From positions 1 to 10,908 of the forward strand of contig JBHHYN010000101.1 in assembly GCA_046757565.1 (NCBI GenBank): a stretch of 10,908 bases of DNA, given 5' to 3'. The notes under the pieces were generated by a model. That model ran no database searches. It worked only from the letters and a program-made list of their open reading frames with translations, and was not told where the DNA came from. This document shows positions 1-6,897 of this stretch, piece by piece. Source of the DNA: JBHHYN01 sp046757565 (lineage in GTDB: Bacteria; Pseudomonadota; Gammaproteobacteria; Eutrophobiales; Eutrophobiaceae). The position numbers and the translations under genes were made by a program. Each line of letters starts with the position of its first letter. The stretch's first letter is position 1.

Positions 1-4
1 GAAA

Positions 5-80
5 TGGTGGCCAGGGGAGGAATTGAACCACCGACACAGGGATTTTCAGTCCCCTGCTCTACCGACTGAGCTACCTGGCC
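5..80 (-). tRNA. tRNA-Phe (GAA)
   Basis: A complete 76-nt cloverleaf lies on the minus strand with the 3' CCA encoded at 5-7. The acceptor stem GGCCAGG/CCTGGCC is perfectly paired, the D stem is GCTC/GAGC, and the anticodon loop CTGAAAA puts GAA at 47-45, which reads Phe codons. The T loop TTCAATT fits the TTCRANY consensus. Two imperfections are visible: a G27-U43 wobble in the anticodon stem and a U51-U63 mismatch in the middle of the T stem (GGTGG/CCTCC). It lies 153 nt downstream of yggX on the same strand. I see no convincing sigma-70 promoter of its own in that gap, so it may be read from the yggX side or from a weak promoter. The identity is secure. Confidence 0.97.
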
Positions 81-233
81 AATAAATCAGTGACAAGTTA
101 AAAGTGAAAAGTAACAAGAGATCAGACTTAACGTTCAAGGGAAAAGCTTTTAGATTCCTTTCTGATTTCTCTTAACATCTGCATAAACAAGACCGCGTAT
201 TAAAGCGATCCGGGCGCCATCCGTCAAGTCGGG

Positions 234-506
234 TTATTCATTAGGCGGGACGTATTCATCCGGCTTGTCTGAGCCTTCACCGAAGAAAAATTTCACCATC
301 TCTTCTTCCAGGAATTGCCTTGCCTTGGGTTCAATGGGTGTCAGGCGATACTCGTTAATCAGCATGGTCTGGTGTTGCAGCCACATCTGCCAGGCCTGTT
401 GTGAGACGTTCTCATAGATGCGCTTGCCCAATTCGCCCGGATAGGGTGGGGCCACCAGTCCTTGCGCCTGTTTCCCCAGTTTGACACACTCTACCATTCT
501 GGCCAT
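234..506 (-). CDS. yggX: Fe(2+)-trafficking protein YggX
   Basis: This 90-residue cytosolic protein matches the YggX family in length and nearly end to end in sequence. It has the N-terminal Cys7 (VECVKLGK), the block PGELGKRIYENVS around residues 23-35, the stretch QAWQMWLQHQTMLINEYRL (37-55) and the acidic C-terminus. YggX proteins are linked to iron handling and to protecting or repairing Fe-S clusters under oxidative stress, with the single N-terminal cysteine considered important. It follows mutY by 10 nt, the classical mutY-yggX pair. This makes sense because MutY depends on a 4Fe-4S cluster. The ATG at 506 is preceded by AGGAG with 7-nt spacing, the clearest ribosome binding site in the cluster, and this site overlaps the mutY stop region. 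Confidence 0.96.
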   Translation of the reverse strand: MARMVECVKLGKQAQGLVAPPYPGELGKRIYENVSQQAWQMWLQHQTMLINEYRLTPIEPKARQFLEEEMVKFFFGEGSDKPDEYVPPNE

Positions 507-510
507 TCAC

Positions 511-519
511 GATCTCCTA
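511..519 (-). promoter_or_regulatory. yggX ribosome binding site overlapping the mutY stop
   Basis: On the minus strand the sequence reads TTAGGAGATCGTGA directly before the yggX ATG. AGGAG lies 7 nt from the start codon, and the TAG of the AGGAG run is also the mutY stop codon (519-517). This placement would let ribosomes finishing mutY re-engage at once on yggX. Confidence 0.7.
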
Positions 520-1569
520 ACGGGTATGCACAACATTCTCAACCAGCTTTTTGACGGGTGCCGCCATCCCCAGGGGTTTATTCCCCTCTCCCGGCTTATA
601 CCAGTACAAATCATCCGACTCCCGAATGCCGTTTACCGCCGATGTTAATTTCATGCGCACGGGTGTGATGTCCAGCCGGAAATGGCTGAACCGATGATGG
701 ATGACCGCTTCATAGTGTACCGCATCCACCTCATAACCAAACCTGTTTTCTACCCAGTGACGGATATCCGAGTCAAGCGGGCACTCCGGGAAGCACCACA
801 GGCCGCCCCAAATCCCGGTAGGCGGCCTTTTCTGCAGTAATAACTCGCCATGATCTCGCTCGATTACTGCGAATCCTGTCTGGCGTACAGGCACAATCTT
901 TCCGGGCTTTTTCTGCGGCAATGCCTGTTGCAGGTCCTCTCTCATCGCCTGACAATCCGCACCCAGCGGACAAGTCTCACACAATGGCCGGCTGCGCCGG
1001 CACACGGTTGCGCCGAGATCCATAATGGCCTGGTTATAAGCCGCCACCCGGCGCCTGGGCGTATGATTTTCGGCCAGTTGCCATAACTGCTTCTCTACCT
1101 GCCGTGTTCCAGGCCAGCCGCTGATGGCGTGGTAGCGGCACAGGATGCGTTTCACATTGCCATCGAGGATCGGATGTGCCTGATTCAGACTCAGGGAGAG
1201 GATGGCGCCGGCCGTGGAACGTCCTATGCCGGGCAGGTTCACCAGTTGTTCCATATCAGCCGGTAATTCACCGTTAAACTCTGCCGAGACAATTTGCGCC
1301 GCTTTATGCAGGTTTCTGGCCCGCGAGTAGTAACCCAGGCCCGTCCACAAGTGTAATACCTCATCCGGATCGGCGCCGGCTAGGCTGTGCACATCGCTGA
1401 AGCGTTGCATAAACCGCTGGAAATAGGGGATGACCGTACGCACCTGGGTCTGTTGCAACATAATCTCGGATACCCACACCCGGTAGGGCGTGACCGCCTG
1501 CTGCCAGGGCAGGTCATGACGGCCATAGTGCCGGTGCCAGGCTAGCAGTTGCCGGGTAAAATCAGACAT
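517..1569 (-). CDS. mutY: A/G-specific adenine DNA glycosylase MutY
   Basis: This base-excision repair enzyme removes adenine misincorporated opposite 8-oxoguanine. At 350 residues it has the family's normal length. Visible motifs include catalytic Glu35 in VSEIMLQQTQV, the helix-hairpin-helix LPGIGRSTAGAI (112-123) and catalytic Asp136 in HPILDGNVKR. The 4Fe-4S loop is C190-X6-C197-X2-C200-X5-C206, the exact MutY spacing. Residues about 225-345 form the NUDIX-like C-terminal domain that recognises 8-oxoG (LLLQKRPPTGIWGGLWCFPE). The ATG at 1569 overlaps the end of the upstream gene by 8 bp, and no strong Shine-Dalgarno is seen, which suggests translational coupling. Nothing appears truncated or missing. 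Confidence 0.98.
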   Translation of the reverse strand: MSDFTRQLLAWHRHYGRHDLPWQQAVTPYRVWVSEIMLQQTQVRTVIPYFQRFMQRFSDVHSLAGADPDEVLHLWTGLGYYSRARNLHKAAQIVSAEFNGELPADMEQLVNLPGIGRSTAGAILSLSLNQAHPILDGNVKRILCRYHAISGWPGTRQVEKQLWQLAENHTPRRRVAAYNQAIMDLGATVCRRSRPLCETCPLGADCQAMREDLQQALPQKKPGKIVPVRQTGFAVIERDHGELLLQKRPPTGIWGGLWCFPECPLDSDIRHWVENRFGYEVDAVHYEAVIHHRFSHFRLDITPVRMKLTSAVNGIRESDDLYWYKPGEGNKPLGMAAPVKKLVENVVHTR

Positions 1570-2113
1570 CGTGAGTAAGGATCTCTATCTGTTTAATCGT
1601 ATCCAGGGCCTCCTTGAGTAATTTGTGCTTCATTAAGATGGGCCCAATCAGCGGCGGGATCCAGAACCCCGGTTCTTCCTCAAGATAAACATGTATTCTG
1701 CTGCGGCGCTTGCCTATGGCTGTAACAGTCACTTCGGTCCTGCCCGATTTAAAATCACTCTCCTCCGGAACCATGGTCGTGATGATGGTGTGTTTGCCTA
1801 TCTCCTTGACATCCTCGACCATAATCGCCGTGAAACAGAAAAACCAGACGCAGGTTTTGGCCACCAGCCGCCGCTGTTTCAACCCGGTGCCGGAGGAACT
1901 CAGCAGGGCCGATTCACTCAATACGCGACTGATACGATCCAGGTGATCGTAATCAGAAACGAGTGTAAATACCGCGTCCTGGCGGGCATTGATAATCGCA
2001 TCGAGGTCCAGTTGATAAACCCCGCTGTGATAATGGACATTCACCTGTTGCAGCTCCCCGGCCGATACCGACAGGCAGACGCCTATCAGGAATACCGGGG
2101 CCAGACGGGTCAT
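1562..2113 (-). CDS. Exported SRPBCC/START-like fold protein
   Basis: This is a protein of about 183 residues with a Sec-type signal peptide: Arg3, a hydrophobic core APVFLIGVCLSV, and a likely cut after Ala18 (VSA|GELQ). The mature part looks like the SRPBCC (polyketide cyclase/dehydrase, START-like) fold. It has an N-terminal strand-helix (LDAIINARQDAVFTLVSDYDHLDRI), a curved sheet, and an amphipathic C-terminal helix from about residue 150 (WIPPLIGPILMKHKLLKEAL). Such folds bind hydrophobic ligands, but the ligand here is unknown. Cys88 and Cys93 (CVWFFC) would sit in the periplasm and could form a disulfide. The start is uncertain: the ATG at 2113 falls 4 nt after the upstream stop but has no Shine-Dalgarno, while a TTG at 2128, adding 5 residues and overlapping the upstream gene, has a weak GAAGAG. 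Its place between an AsmA-like gene and mutY suggests an envelope-lipid role, which is inference. Confidence 0.82.
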   Translation of the reverse strand: MTRLAPVFLIGVCLSVSAGELQQVNVHYHSGVYQLDLDAIINARQDAVFTLVSDYDHLDRISRVLSESALLSSSGTGLKQRRLVAKTCVWFFCFTAIMVEDVKEIGKHTIITTMVPEESDFKSGRTEVTVTAIGKRRSRIHVYLEEEPGFWIPPLIGPILMKHKLLKEALDTIKQIEILTHDV

Positions 2114-2117
2114 GCAG

Positions 2118-5100
2118 TTATTTGCCAAAAATGCTCTTCAGTGACTTCAGTTTATTTTTAATCTCGTCGACCGGGTTTGGCGCTTGCTGCTGCTGTTGCT
2201 GGGTCGTTTGCTGCTGCGTCGTTTGTTGCTGTGTCTGCCCCTGCTGCGTAGATTGGGTTTGATCTCCTTTGGGAACGAGCTTGCCCGGTAATTTAAGCAG
2301 GCCTTTGATAATCTTTGAGCCTATCGCCAGGATAAGTTTAGAGGCGTCACAATCCCGCTTGGGGTTATCCAAAGCCCCTTTCAGATAGCAGTCCAGGGGC
2401 ACGCCTTCCAACTTGCCTGGCGTAATATCCTTTCCCCCCTGCCCTTTGGAGGTTGCCACCAGCCGCGCGGTTAACTTGTAATTAACCGAATTTCGGGGTA
2501 GATCCGCCAGTATACCGGTGCCGCTTATTCGCAGTGCGGGAGACTTGCCGGTTAAATCGTCCAGCGTCACGATGCCATTTTTTACCGCCGGGTGACCGGA
2601 CAGTTCACCAAAATCGGTCTCTTCTTGCTCGGACACTTTCAAACGGAAGTTATTCTGCAATTGATTCCCCATGCGCATTATCTTACCCAGGTTATAGCCC
2701 TTGATGGCGCCGTCCCTGAAACTGAAACTCATCTTGCCATTGAGCGTCTTTTTCAAGGTATCGGTATCGGCACCGGTTGCCGTCAATGCGGCGCTGAAAT
2801 TCCCCACACCACGCATCTTGCCCTGCCCTGTGACGTCTTTGAGTAGCGGTTCCGCCTGTATGCCTTTGAGGGAAGAATTAATCGTTACCCGCGGTAACTT
2901 ACCGGTGGCGTCGATGGTGATGTTGCCCGAGTACTTGCCCTGGTAGAGATCCGCTGAGGCTGGATCGAGTTTAATCTTGCCGTCCTTTCCATTCAGACTG
3001 AGTTTAATATTGGTCATCCGGGCATTGGACAGGATCAGCTTGCCGATAGTGAGATCGGCCTTCACATTGAGCGCGCGCAGTGTTTCTACCGGCAACTGCA
3101 CGGCTGCCCCGGCAGCTGCTTCCGGGGTCACCGGTTTTTTGCCCTTCTGTTGGGGAGGCAGGTAACGATCGGCATTTATTCCGTCGATGTTGATAGCGGC
3201 CTGTATGGCGGGGTGGGCAAAATCACTGACTGAAAGATCCCCCTTCAGGTGGGTATCGTCCAGGACGAAGGCGAGGTCTTCAAGATTAAAATTGCTCGTT
3301 GAACCACTGAATCGGGTTTGCAGGGCGAGTTTCCCAAGTACCTTTCTGTCCGCGGTCAGCGGTGGTTTCTGGTTCAACTGTCTCATCAGTTTACGCAGAT
3401 CGAAAGGGGCAACGTTGATCCGCCCCGTGAATTCGGGTGCCTGCAGGATCTTTCCGGCGTCAATACTTCCCTGCACATTGAGTCCCAGCCCCGTCAGGGA
3501 AAAATTATCCAGCTTTAACTTCTCCGCCCCAAGGTTGATGTTGGTGTCGGCATTTAAAGAGAGCTTAACGGGAGAATTGGGGATCTGTTTGCCGGCAAAG
3601 GTGGCGCTAAGGGCCATGGGCTTCAGGTTGAGGTCGTTTCTATTGCCACGGATAGCGGTTTCTAATTTAACGGCCTTAAGTACCTCAGCAAGCGGTTTCT
3701 GATCCAGGGCCCGCAATACCCTGGAAAGATTCTGACCTGTGACGGATAACCTGCCATTGACGGTCCCTGTTTTACTCTGCATCTCCCTGGCTGTCAGGTT
3801 TCCCGAAACCGTAACGCCCAGGGTCTTTAACGACAGGGCCGGGACCTCAACGTTACCGCTCTTGAGATCCGCGTTGAAGCGCACATCTGCCGAGAAGGCC
3901 TTCTGCTTCTTCGGGATAGCGGCAAGCTGTTTGCCATACTTGGCCAACAGCGGTTGCTTGCCACCCTCGAAGTGTCCCGCTATTTGCAGGAGCGTGGGCA
4001 GATCCGGACCGGCTGCACGCAGGTTGCCCTTCACGACAGGGGTCTTCGATTGAATCCTGCCGGCATCGATTGCGCCTTTTACCGTGGCGCCCAGCATGCG
4101 GGCATCCAGACCGGCGATATGTACCCGTCCCTTTTCCAGATCGGCATCCAGGTCGGTCTTTATCTTGAATGACCGCTGCTTCAGTTTGGCCAGCGTACTC
4201 CCCAGGGGTTCGATACCGGCCACCTTGAAGAGGCGGGCCAGATCGGCGCCCTGTATATCGATCCGGCCTTTCACCGCAGGTGTTTCGGAACGGACCCTGG
4301 CTGCATCCAGTTGTCCCTTGACGGTGGTCCCCAGCAGGGCGGCCTGCAGATCCGAAAGGATCACCCTGTCTTCACTCAAATCGCTGTTCAGCTTAAGCCC
4401 GATGTTGAAGGAGCGATCCTTCAGCCTGGCCAATTCGGTGGCGGCCGGTTCTATCTCGAGCACTTTTGCCAGCCGTGCCAAATCCTCCCCCTTGACAGTG
4501 ATTTCACCGGTGGCGGCCGGTGCGCCGGACTCAATCCTGCTGGCGGCCAGTTCCGCCGTGATGTGGGTACCCAATGTCTCCAGACGTAAACCGCTGATCG
4601 TGGCGGTGCCATCGGCCATGTTCACCTCAATGCCTGCCTTGAACTTCATCATGGCCGAACCACCGGGGACGTTCTTGCCTGCCAGCGTAGCGGTCAGATC
4701 AATGGGTTTAAAGGAGTAGCGTTCGTTATCCAGGTCATAGTTCAGTGTGCCTTTCAGGGTTAAGTCACTCCGGATCGCCGGTTTGTTCGCCTCTGCCTTG
4801 AGGCTAAGGGTAAGATCGATTGGCTCGCCATAGCTCAATGCACCGGTTGTCATATTCAGGTGTGTGATCTTGATTGTCTGTCCCGTACTCTGATCATTCC
4901 ATGACAGGCTGGCATCCTTGATATCCACACCGCCCAGGACCACCGCCGCCAATTGCAACGGCTCCTGCTCCTTGGTTGCTTCGGCAGGTTGCGGGCCGGC
5001 CAGATCCTGCCAGTTACTGATCCCCTGCTTGTTTTTCGCCAGATTCACCTGCACGCCATGCAACCTGAGCGTGTCCAGTTCATAGTGTTCCTTCAGCAAC

Positions 5101-5396
5101 GGCATGGTCTTGATGCGCAAGGCCACCAGATCGGCGTGGAGAAAAGGGCTGTTTCCAAACCCCTTGGCATTGCCCAGGGTAATCCCTCCGGCCTCCAGCC
5201 CCAGCCAAGGGTAATAGGTCAGTTTAATATCACCCGTCAATGAGAAGCTGCGCCCGGTTTGCTGTTCCACCTTGGCAACAATGAAATCCTTGTGCTGGTT
5301 CGGATCAAAAAACAACAGTGCTGCGGCCACGGCAATCACCACGATGGCGATCAACGTAATGGTGAAGCCCAGCAGGAATTTAAACAGTTTAATCAT
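2118..5396 (-). CDS. Long AsmA-family envelope protein
   Basis: This 1092-residue protein has one N-terminal membrane anchor (residues about 5-30) followed by the typical AsmA opening: FDPNQHKDFIVAKVEQQTGR, then a glycine-rich YYPWLGLEAGGITLGN. Residues about 250-690 carry five degenerate repeats of 80-90 residues. Residues about 770-1015 match the conserved AsmA C-terminal region (NGKMSFSFRDGAIKGYNLGKI, GIVTLDDLTGKSPALRISGTG, LEGVPLDCYLKGALDNP). A Gln/Thr-rich linker (1046-1071) and a short basic helix (DEIKNKLKSLKSIFGK) end it. AsmA-family proteins span the periplasm and are implicated in phospholipid transfer and outer-membrane homeostasis. At nearly twice the length of E. coli AsmA, this one could form a longer groove. 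Its ATG overlaps the argH stop as ATGA, with GAGGG upstream. The family call is firm; the exact orthologue is not. Confidence 0.93.
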   Translation of the reverse strand: MIKLFKFLLGFTITLIAIVVIAVAAALLFFDPNQHKDFIVAKVEQQTGRSFSLTGDIKLTYYPWLGLEAGGITLGNAKGFGNSPFLHADLVALRIKTMPLLKEHYELDTLRLHGVQVNLAKNKQGISNWQDLAGPQPAEATKEQEPLQLAAVVLGGVDIKDASLSWNDQSTGQTIKITHLNMTTGALSYGEPIDLTLSLKAEANKPAIRSDLTLKGTLNYDLDNERYSFKPIDLTATLAGKNVPGGSAMMKFKAGIEVNMADGTATISGLRLETLGTHITAELAASRIESGAPAATGEITVKGEDLARLAKVLEIEPAATELARLKDRSFNIGLKLNSDLSEDRVILSDLQAALLGTTVKGQLDAARVRSETPAVKGRIDIQGADLARLFKVAGIEPLGSTLAKLKQRSFKIKTDLDADLEKGRVHIAGLDARMLGATVKGAIDAGRIQSKTPVVKGNLRAAGPDLPTLLQIAGHFEGGKQPLLAKYGKQLAAIPKKQKAFSADVRFNADLKSGNVEVPALSLKTLGVTVSGNLTAREMQSKTGTVNGRLSVTGQNLSRVLRALDQKPLAEVLKAVKLETAIRGNRNDLNLKPMALSATFAGKQIPNSPVKLSLNADTNINLGAEKLKLDNFSLTGLGLNVQGSIDAGKILQAPEFTGRINVAPFDLRKLMRQLNQKPPLTADRKVLGKLALQTRFSGSTSNFNLEDLAFVLDDTHLKGDLSVSDFAHPAIQAAINIDGINADRYLPPQQKGKKPVTPEAAAGAAVQLPVETLRALNVKADLTIGKLILSNARMTNIKLSLNGKDGKIKLDPASADLYQGKYSGNITIDATGKLPRVTINSSLKGIQAEPLLKDVTGQGKMRGVGNFSAALTATGADTDTLKKTLNGKMSFSFRDGAIKGYNLGKIMRMGNQLQNNFRLKVSEQEETDFGELSGHPAVKNGIVTLDDLTGKSPALRISGTGILADLPRNSVNYKLTARLVATSKGQGGKDITPGKLEGVPLDCYLKGALDNPKRDCDASKLILAIGSKIIKGLLKLPGKLVPKGDQTQSTQQGQTQQQTTQQQTTQQQQQQAPNPVDEIKNKLKSLKSIFGK
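2184..2261 (-). repeat. Gln/Thr-rich low-complexity tract near the AsmA-like C-terminus
   Basis: Residues 1046-1071 are almost only Gln and Thr (repeated QQQTT and a run of seven Gln), encoded by a CAG/CAA/ACG/ACA mixture, not by one pure triplet. The tract separates the folded AsmA region from a short basic C-terminal segment and looks like a flexible linker. Mixed codon use argues against simple recent triplet slippage, although the GCTGCTGTTGCT stretch could still vary in length between strains. Confidence 0.8.
3327..4649 (-). repeat. Five tandem protein repeats inside the AsmA-like gene
   Basis: Residues about 250-327, 328-407, 408-498, 499-580 and 609-690 share one pattern. Each has an alternating strand (RSFNIGLKLNSDL / RSFKIKTDLDADL / KAFSADVRFNADL), then LGxTVxG (LLGTTVKG, MLGATVKG, TLGVTVSG, GLGLNVQG). 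Next comes a linker such as ARVRSETPAVKG or GRIQSKTPVVKG, then DLxRLxxxxxxxP. Units 2 and 3 are closest to each other (DLARLFKVAGIEPLGS follows the same layout as DLARLAKVLEIEPAAT in unit 1), which points to duplication within the gene. The pattern is mostly beta strand, as expected for the elongated groove of AsmA-type proteins. Confidence 0.75.
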
Positions 5397-6814
5397 TTAT
5401 CTAATCCCTCATTGAACCCGGCCTGTTGCAGGTTTGCCCGTGCGTGTTGTACCGCTTCCTTAATCTGCGCCGGTGCGGTGCCGCCAAAATGGGCGCGGGC
5501 CGCGATGGCGCCCTCCAGGGTTAGACAATCAAAAACGTCATTTTCAATTATTTTGCTGAATTTTTTCAACTCATCCAACGTCAATGCAGATAGATCCTTA
5601 CCATTGGCGATAGCAAACTGCACTGCCTGGCCCACAATGGCATGGGCGTCCCGGAACGCCACGCCCTTGCTTACCAGATAGTCCGCCAGGTCGGTCGCCG
5701 TTGCATGCCCCTGCCCGGCGGCATTAAGCATTGCCTCCCGGTTGATAACGATGGCCGGGATGAGCCCGGTGTAGGCCTGCAGGCAGGCCTTGACCGTATC
5801 CACGGCATCAAACAGGGCCTCCTTATCCTCTTGGTTGTCACGGTTATAAGCCAGTGGTTGCGCCTTCATCAGGGTCAACAGGGACATCAGATCGCCATAC
5901 ACCCGTCCCGTTTTGCCCCGCACCAGTTCCGGGACATCCGGGTTCTTTTTCTGCGGCATGATGGACGAACCCGTGCAATATTGATCATCGATATCGATAA
6001 ACCCAAACTGCGGAGATATCCACAGCACCAGCTCTTCCGAAAAACGTGACAGGTGCATCATGATCATCGCCGCCACCGAGCAGAATTCGACGGCGAAATC
6101 CCTGTCGCTGACTGCATCCAGCGAATTCCGGGAGACCTCATCGAAACCAAGCAGCTCCGCGGTATAGTGCCGGTCAATAGGGAAACCGGTGCCGGCCAAC
6201 GCCGCCGATCCCAGGGGCATGACGTTGATGCGGTTCCGGCAGTCGCGCAGGCGCCGGGCATCCCGCTGCAACATTTCATACCAGGCCAGCATGTGGTGGC
6301 CGAAGGTTACCGGCTGGGCCGTCTGCAGATGCGTGAAACCCGGCATCACGGTTTCCGCCTCCCGCTCTGCCACATCGAGCAGGGCCGTCATCACCTCAGC
6401 AATCTGCCCGTAAACCGCATCCACTTCATCGCGCAGATAGAGACGCAGGTCGGTGGCAACCTGATCATTGCGGGAGCGGCCGGTATGCAGTTTTTTACCC
6501 ACCTCTCCGATACGCTCGACCAGGGCCATCTCTATATTCATGTGAACGTCTTCCAGTGCAGTCCGCCAGCTGAAGTTATCTGCTGCAATATCGGCTTCAA
6601 TCGACTCCAGACCCTGGATGATCTGCTGACTTTCCATTTCGCTTAACACTCCCGTATGCGCCAGCATGCGCACATGGGCCATGGAACCCATAATATCGTA
6701 GTGATACAAACGCTGGTCAAACGACACAGATTGTGTAAATGTTTCAACAAAACTGTCCGTAGCCTCGGAAAAGCGTCCGCCCCAGGGCTTTACTGTTGTC
6801 TGTTTGGATGCCAT
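5393..6814 (-). CDS. argH: Argininosuccinate lyase
   Basis: This enzyme cleaves argininosuccinate to arginine and fumarate in the cytosol, the last step of arginine biosynthesis. At 473 residues it has normal length. It shows WGGRF near the N-terminus (11-15), the substrate loop HTGRSRNDQ (110-118), the conserved GFTHLQTAQPVT (159-170) containing the catalytic-site His162, and the superfamily signature GSSIMPQKKNPD (282-293) with its catalytic serine loop. It is the first gene of the minus-strand cluster and is transcribed away from algZ across an 83-bp gap. Its TGA stop overlaps the ATG of the AsmA-like gene (ATGA), which implies coupled translation. The ATG at 6814 has only a weak upstream AAAG as ribosome binding site, but the family N-terminus supports it. 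Confidence 0.98.
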   Translation of the reverse strand: MASKQTTVKPWGGRFSEATDSFVETFTQSVSFDQRLYHYDIMGSMAHVRMLAHTGVLSEMESQQIIQGLESIEADIAADNFSWRTALEDVHMNIEMALVERIGEVGKKLHTGRSRNDQVATDLRLYLRDEVDAVYGQIAEVMTALLDVAEREAETVMPGFTHLQTAQPVTFGHHMLAWYEMLQRDARRLRDCRNRINVMPLGSAALAGTGFPIDRHYTAELLGFDEVSRNSLDAVSDRDFAVEFCSVAAMIMMHLSRFSEELVLWISPQFGFIDIDDQYCTGSSIMPQKKNPDVPELVRGKTGRVYGDLMSLLTLMKAQPLAYNRDNQEDKEALFDAVDTVKACLQAYTGLIPAIVINREAMLNAAGQGHATATDLADYLVSKGVAFRDAHAIVGQAVQFAIANGKDLSALTLDELKKFSKIIENDVFDCLTLEGAIAARAHFGGTAPAQIKEAVQHARANLQQAGFNEGLDK

Positions 6815-6897
6815 CTTTAAATCAGTGTGCCAATAATTCGAAGCTGGACACAGTATAACGTATGCTAGTAAAAACCCTATTCGATTAAACTAAAATT
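6815..6897. promoter_or_regulatory. Divergent argH / algZ promoter region
   Basis: These 83 AT-rich bases separate the two divergent start codons. For argH, a good -10 TATACT lies on the minus strand at 6857-6852 and would start transcription near 6845, but no good -35 is present at 16-18 nt. Overlapping it on the plus strand is TATAAC (6854-6859), and TATGCT follows at 6861-6866; both are possible -10 boxes for algZ, again without a clear -35. The two transcripts may therefore compete for one polymerase site or depend on an activator. No convincing ArgR box was recognised. Box positions are read by eye. Confidence 0.45.

Noticed and set aside
142..151. AAAAGCTTTT palindrome downstream of yggX as a terminator
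   Set aside because: It is a 10-bp AT-rich palindrome without a loop or GC stem and without a following T run on the minus strand.
81..233. Attachment site or integration scar beside tRNA-Phe
   Set aside because: tRNA genes are frequent integration sites, but I found no direct repeat of the tRNA 3' end within the window and no integrase. The neighbouring genes are core genes in a conserved order.
2060..2113. Lipoprotein signal in the SRPBCC-like protein
   Set aside because: The cysteine in LIGVC is preceded by Val instead of a small residue, while VSA|G fits an ordinary signal peptidase I cut.
4084..4719. A 211-codon plus-strand frame, and many similar ones, opposite the AsmA-like gene
   Set aside because: These are antisense shadows of a well-supported gene. 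They consist of Ser/Arg/Ala-rich sequence with no family match.
6053..6646. A 197-codon plus-strand frame opposite argH
   Set aside because: It is antisense to the strongly conserved argH coding sequence and shows His/Arg/Gln-rich shadow composition.
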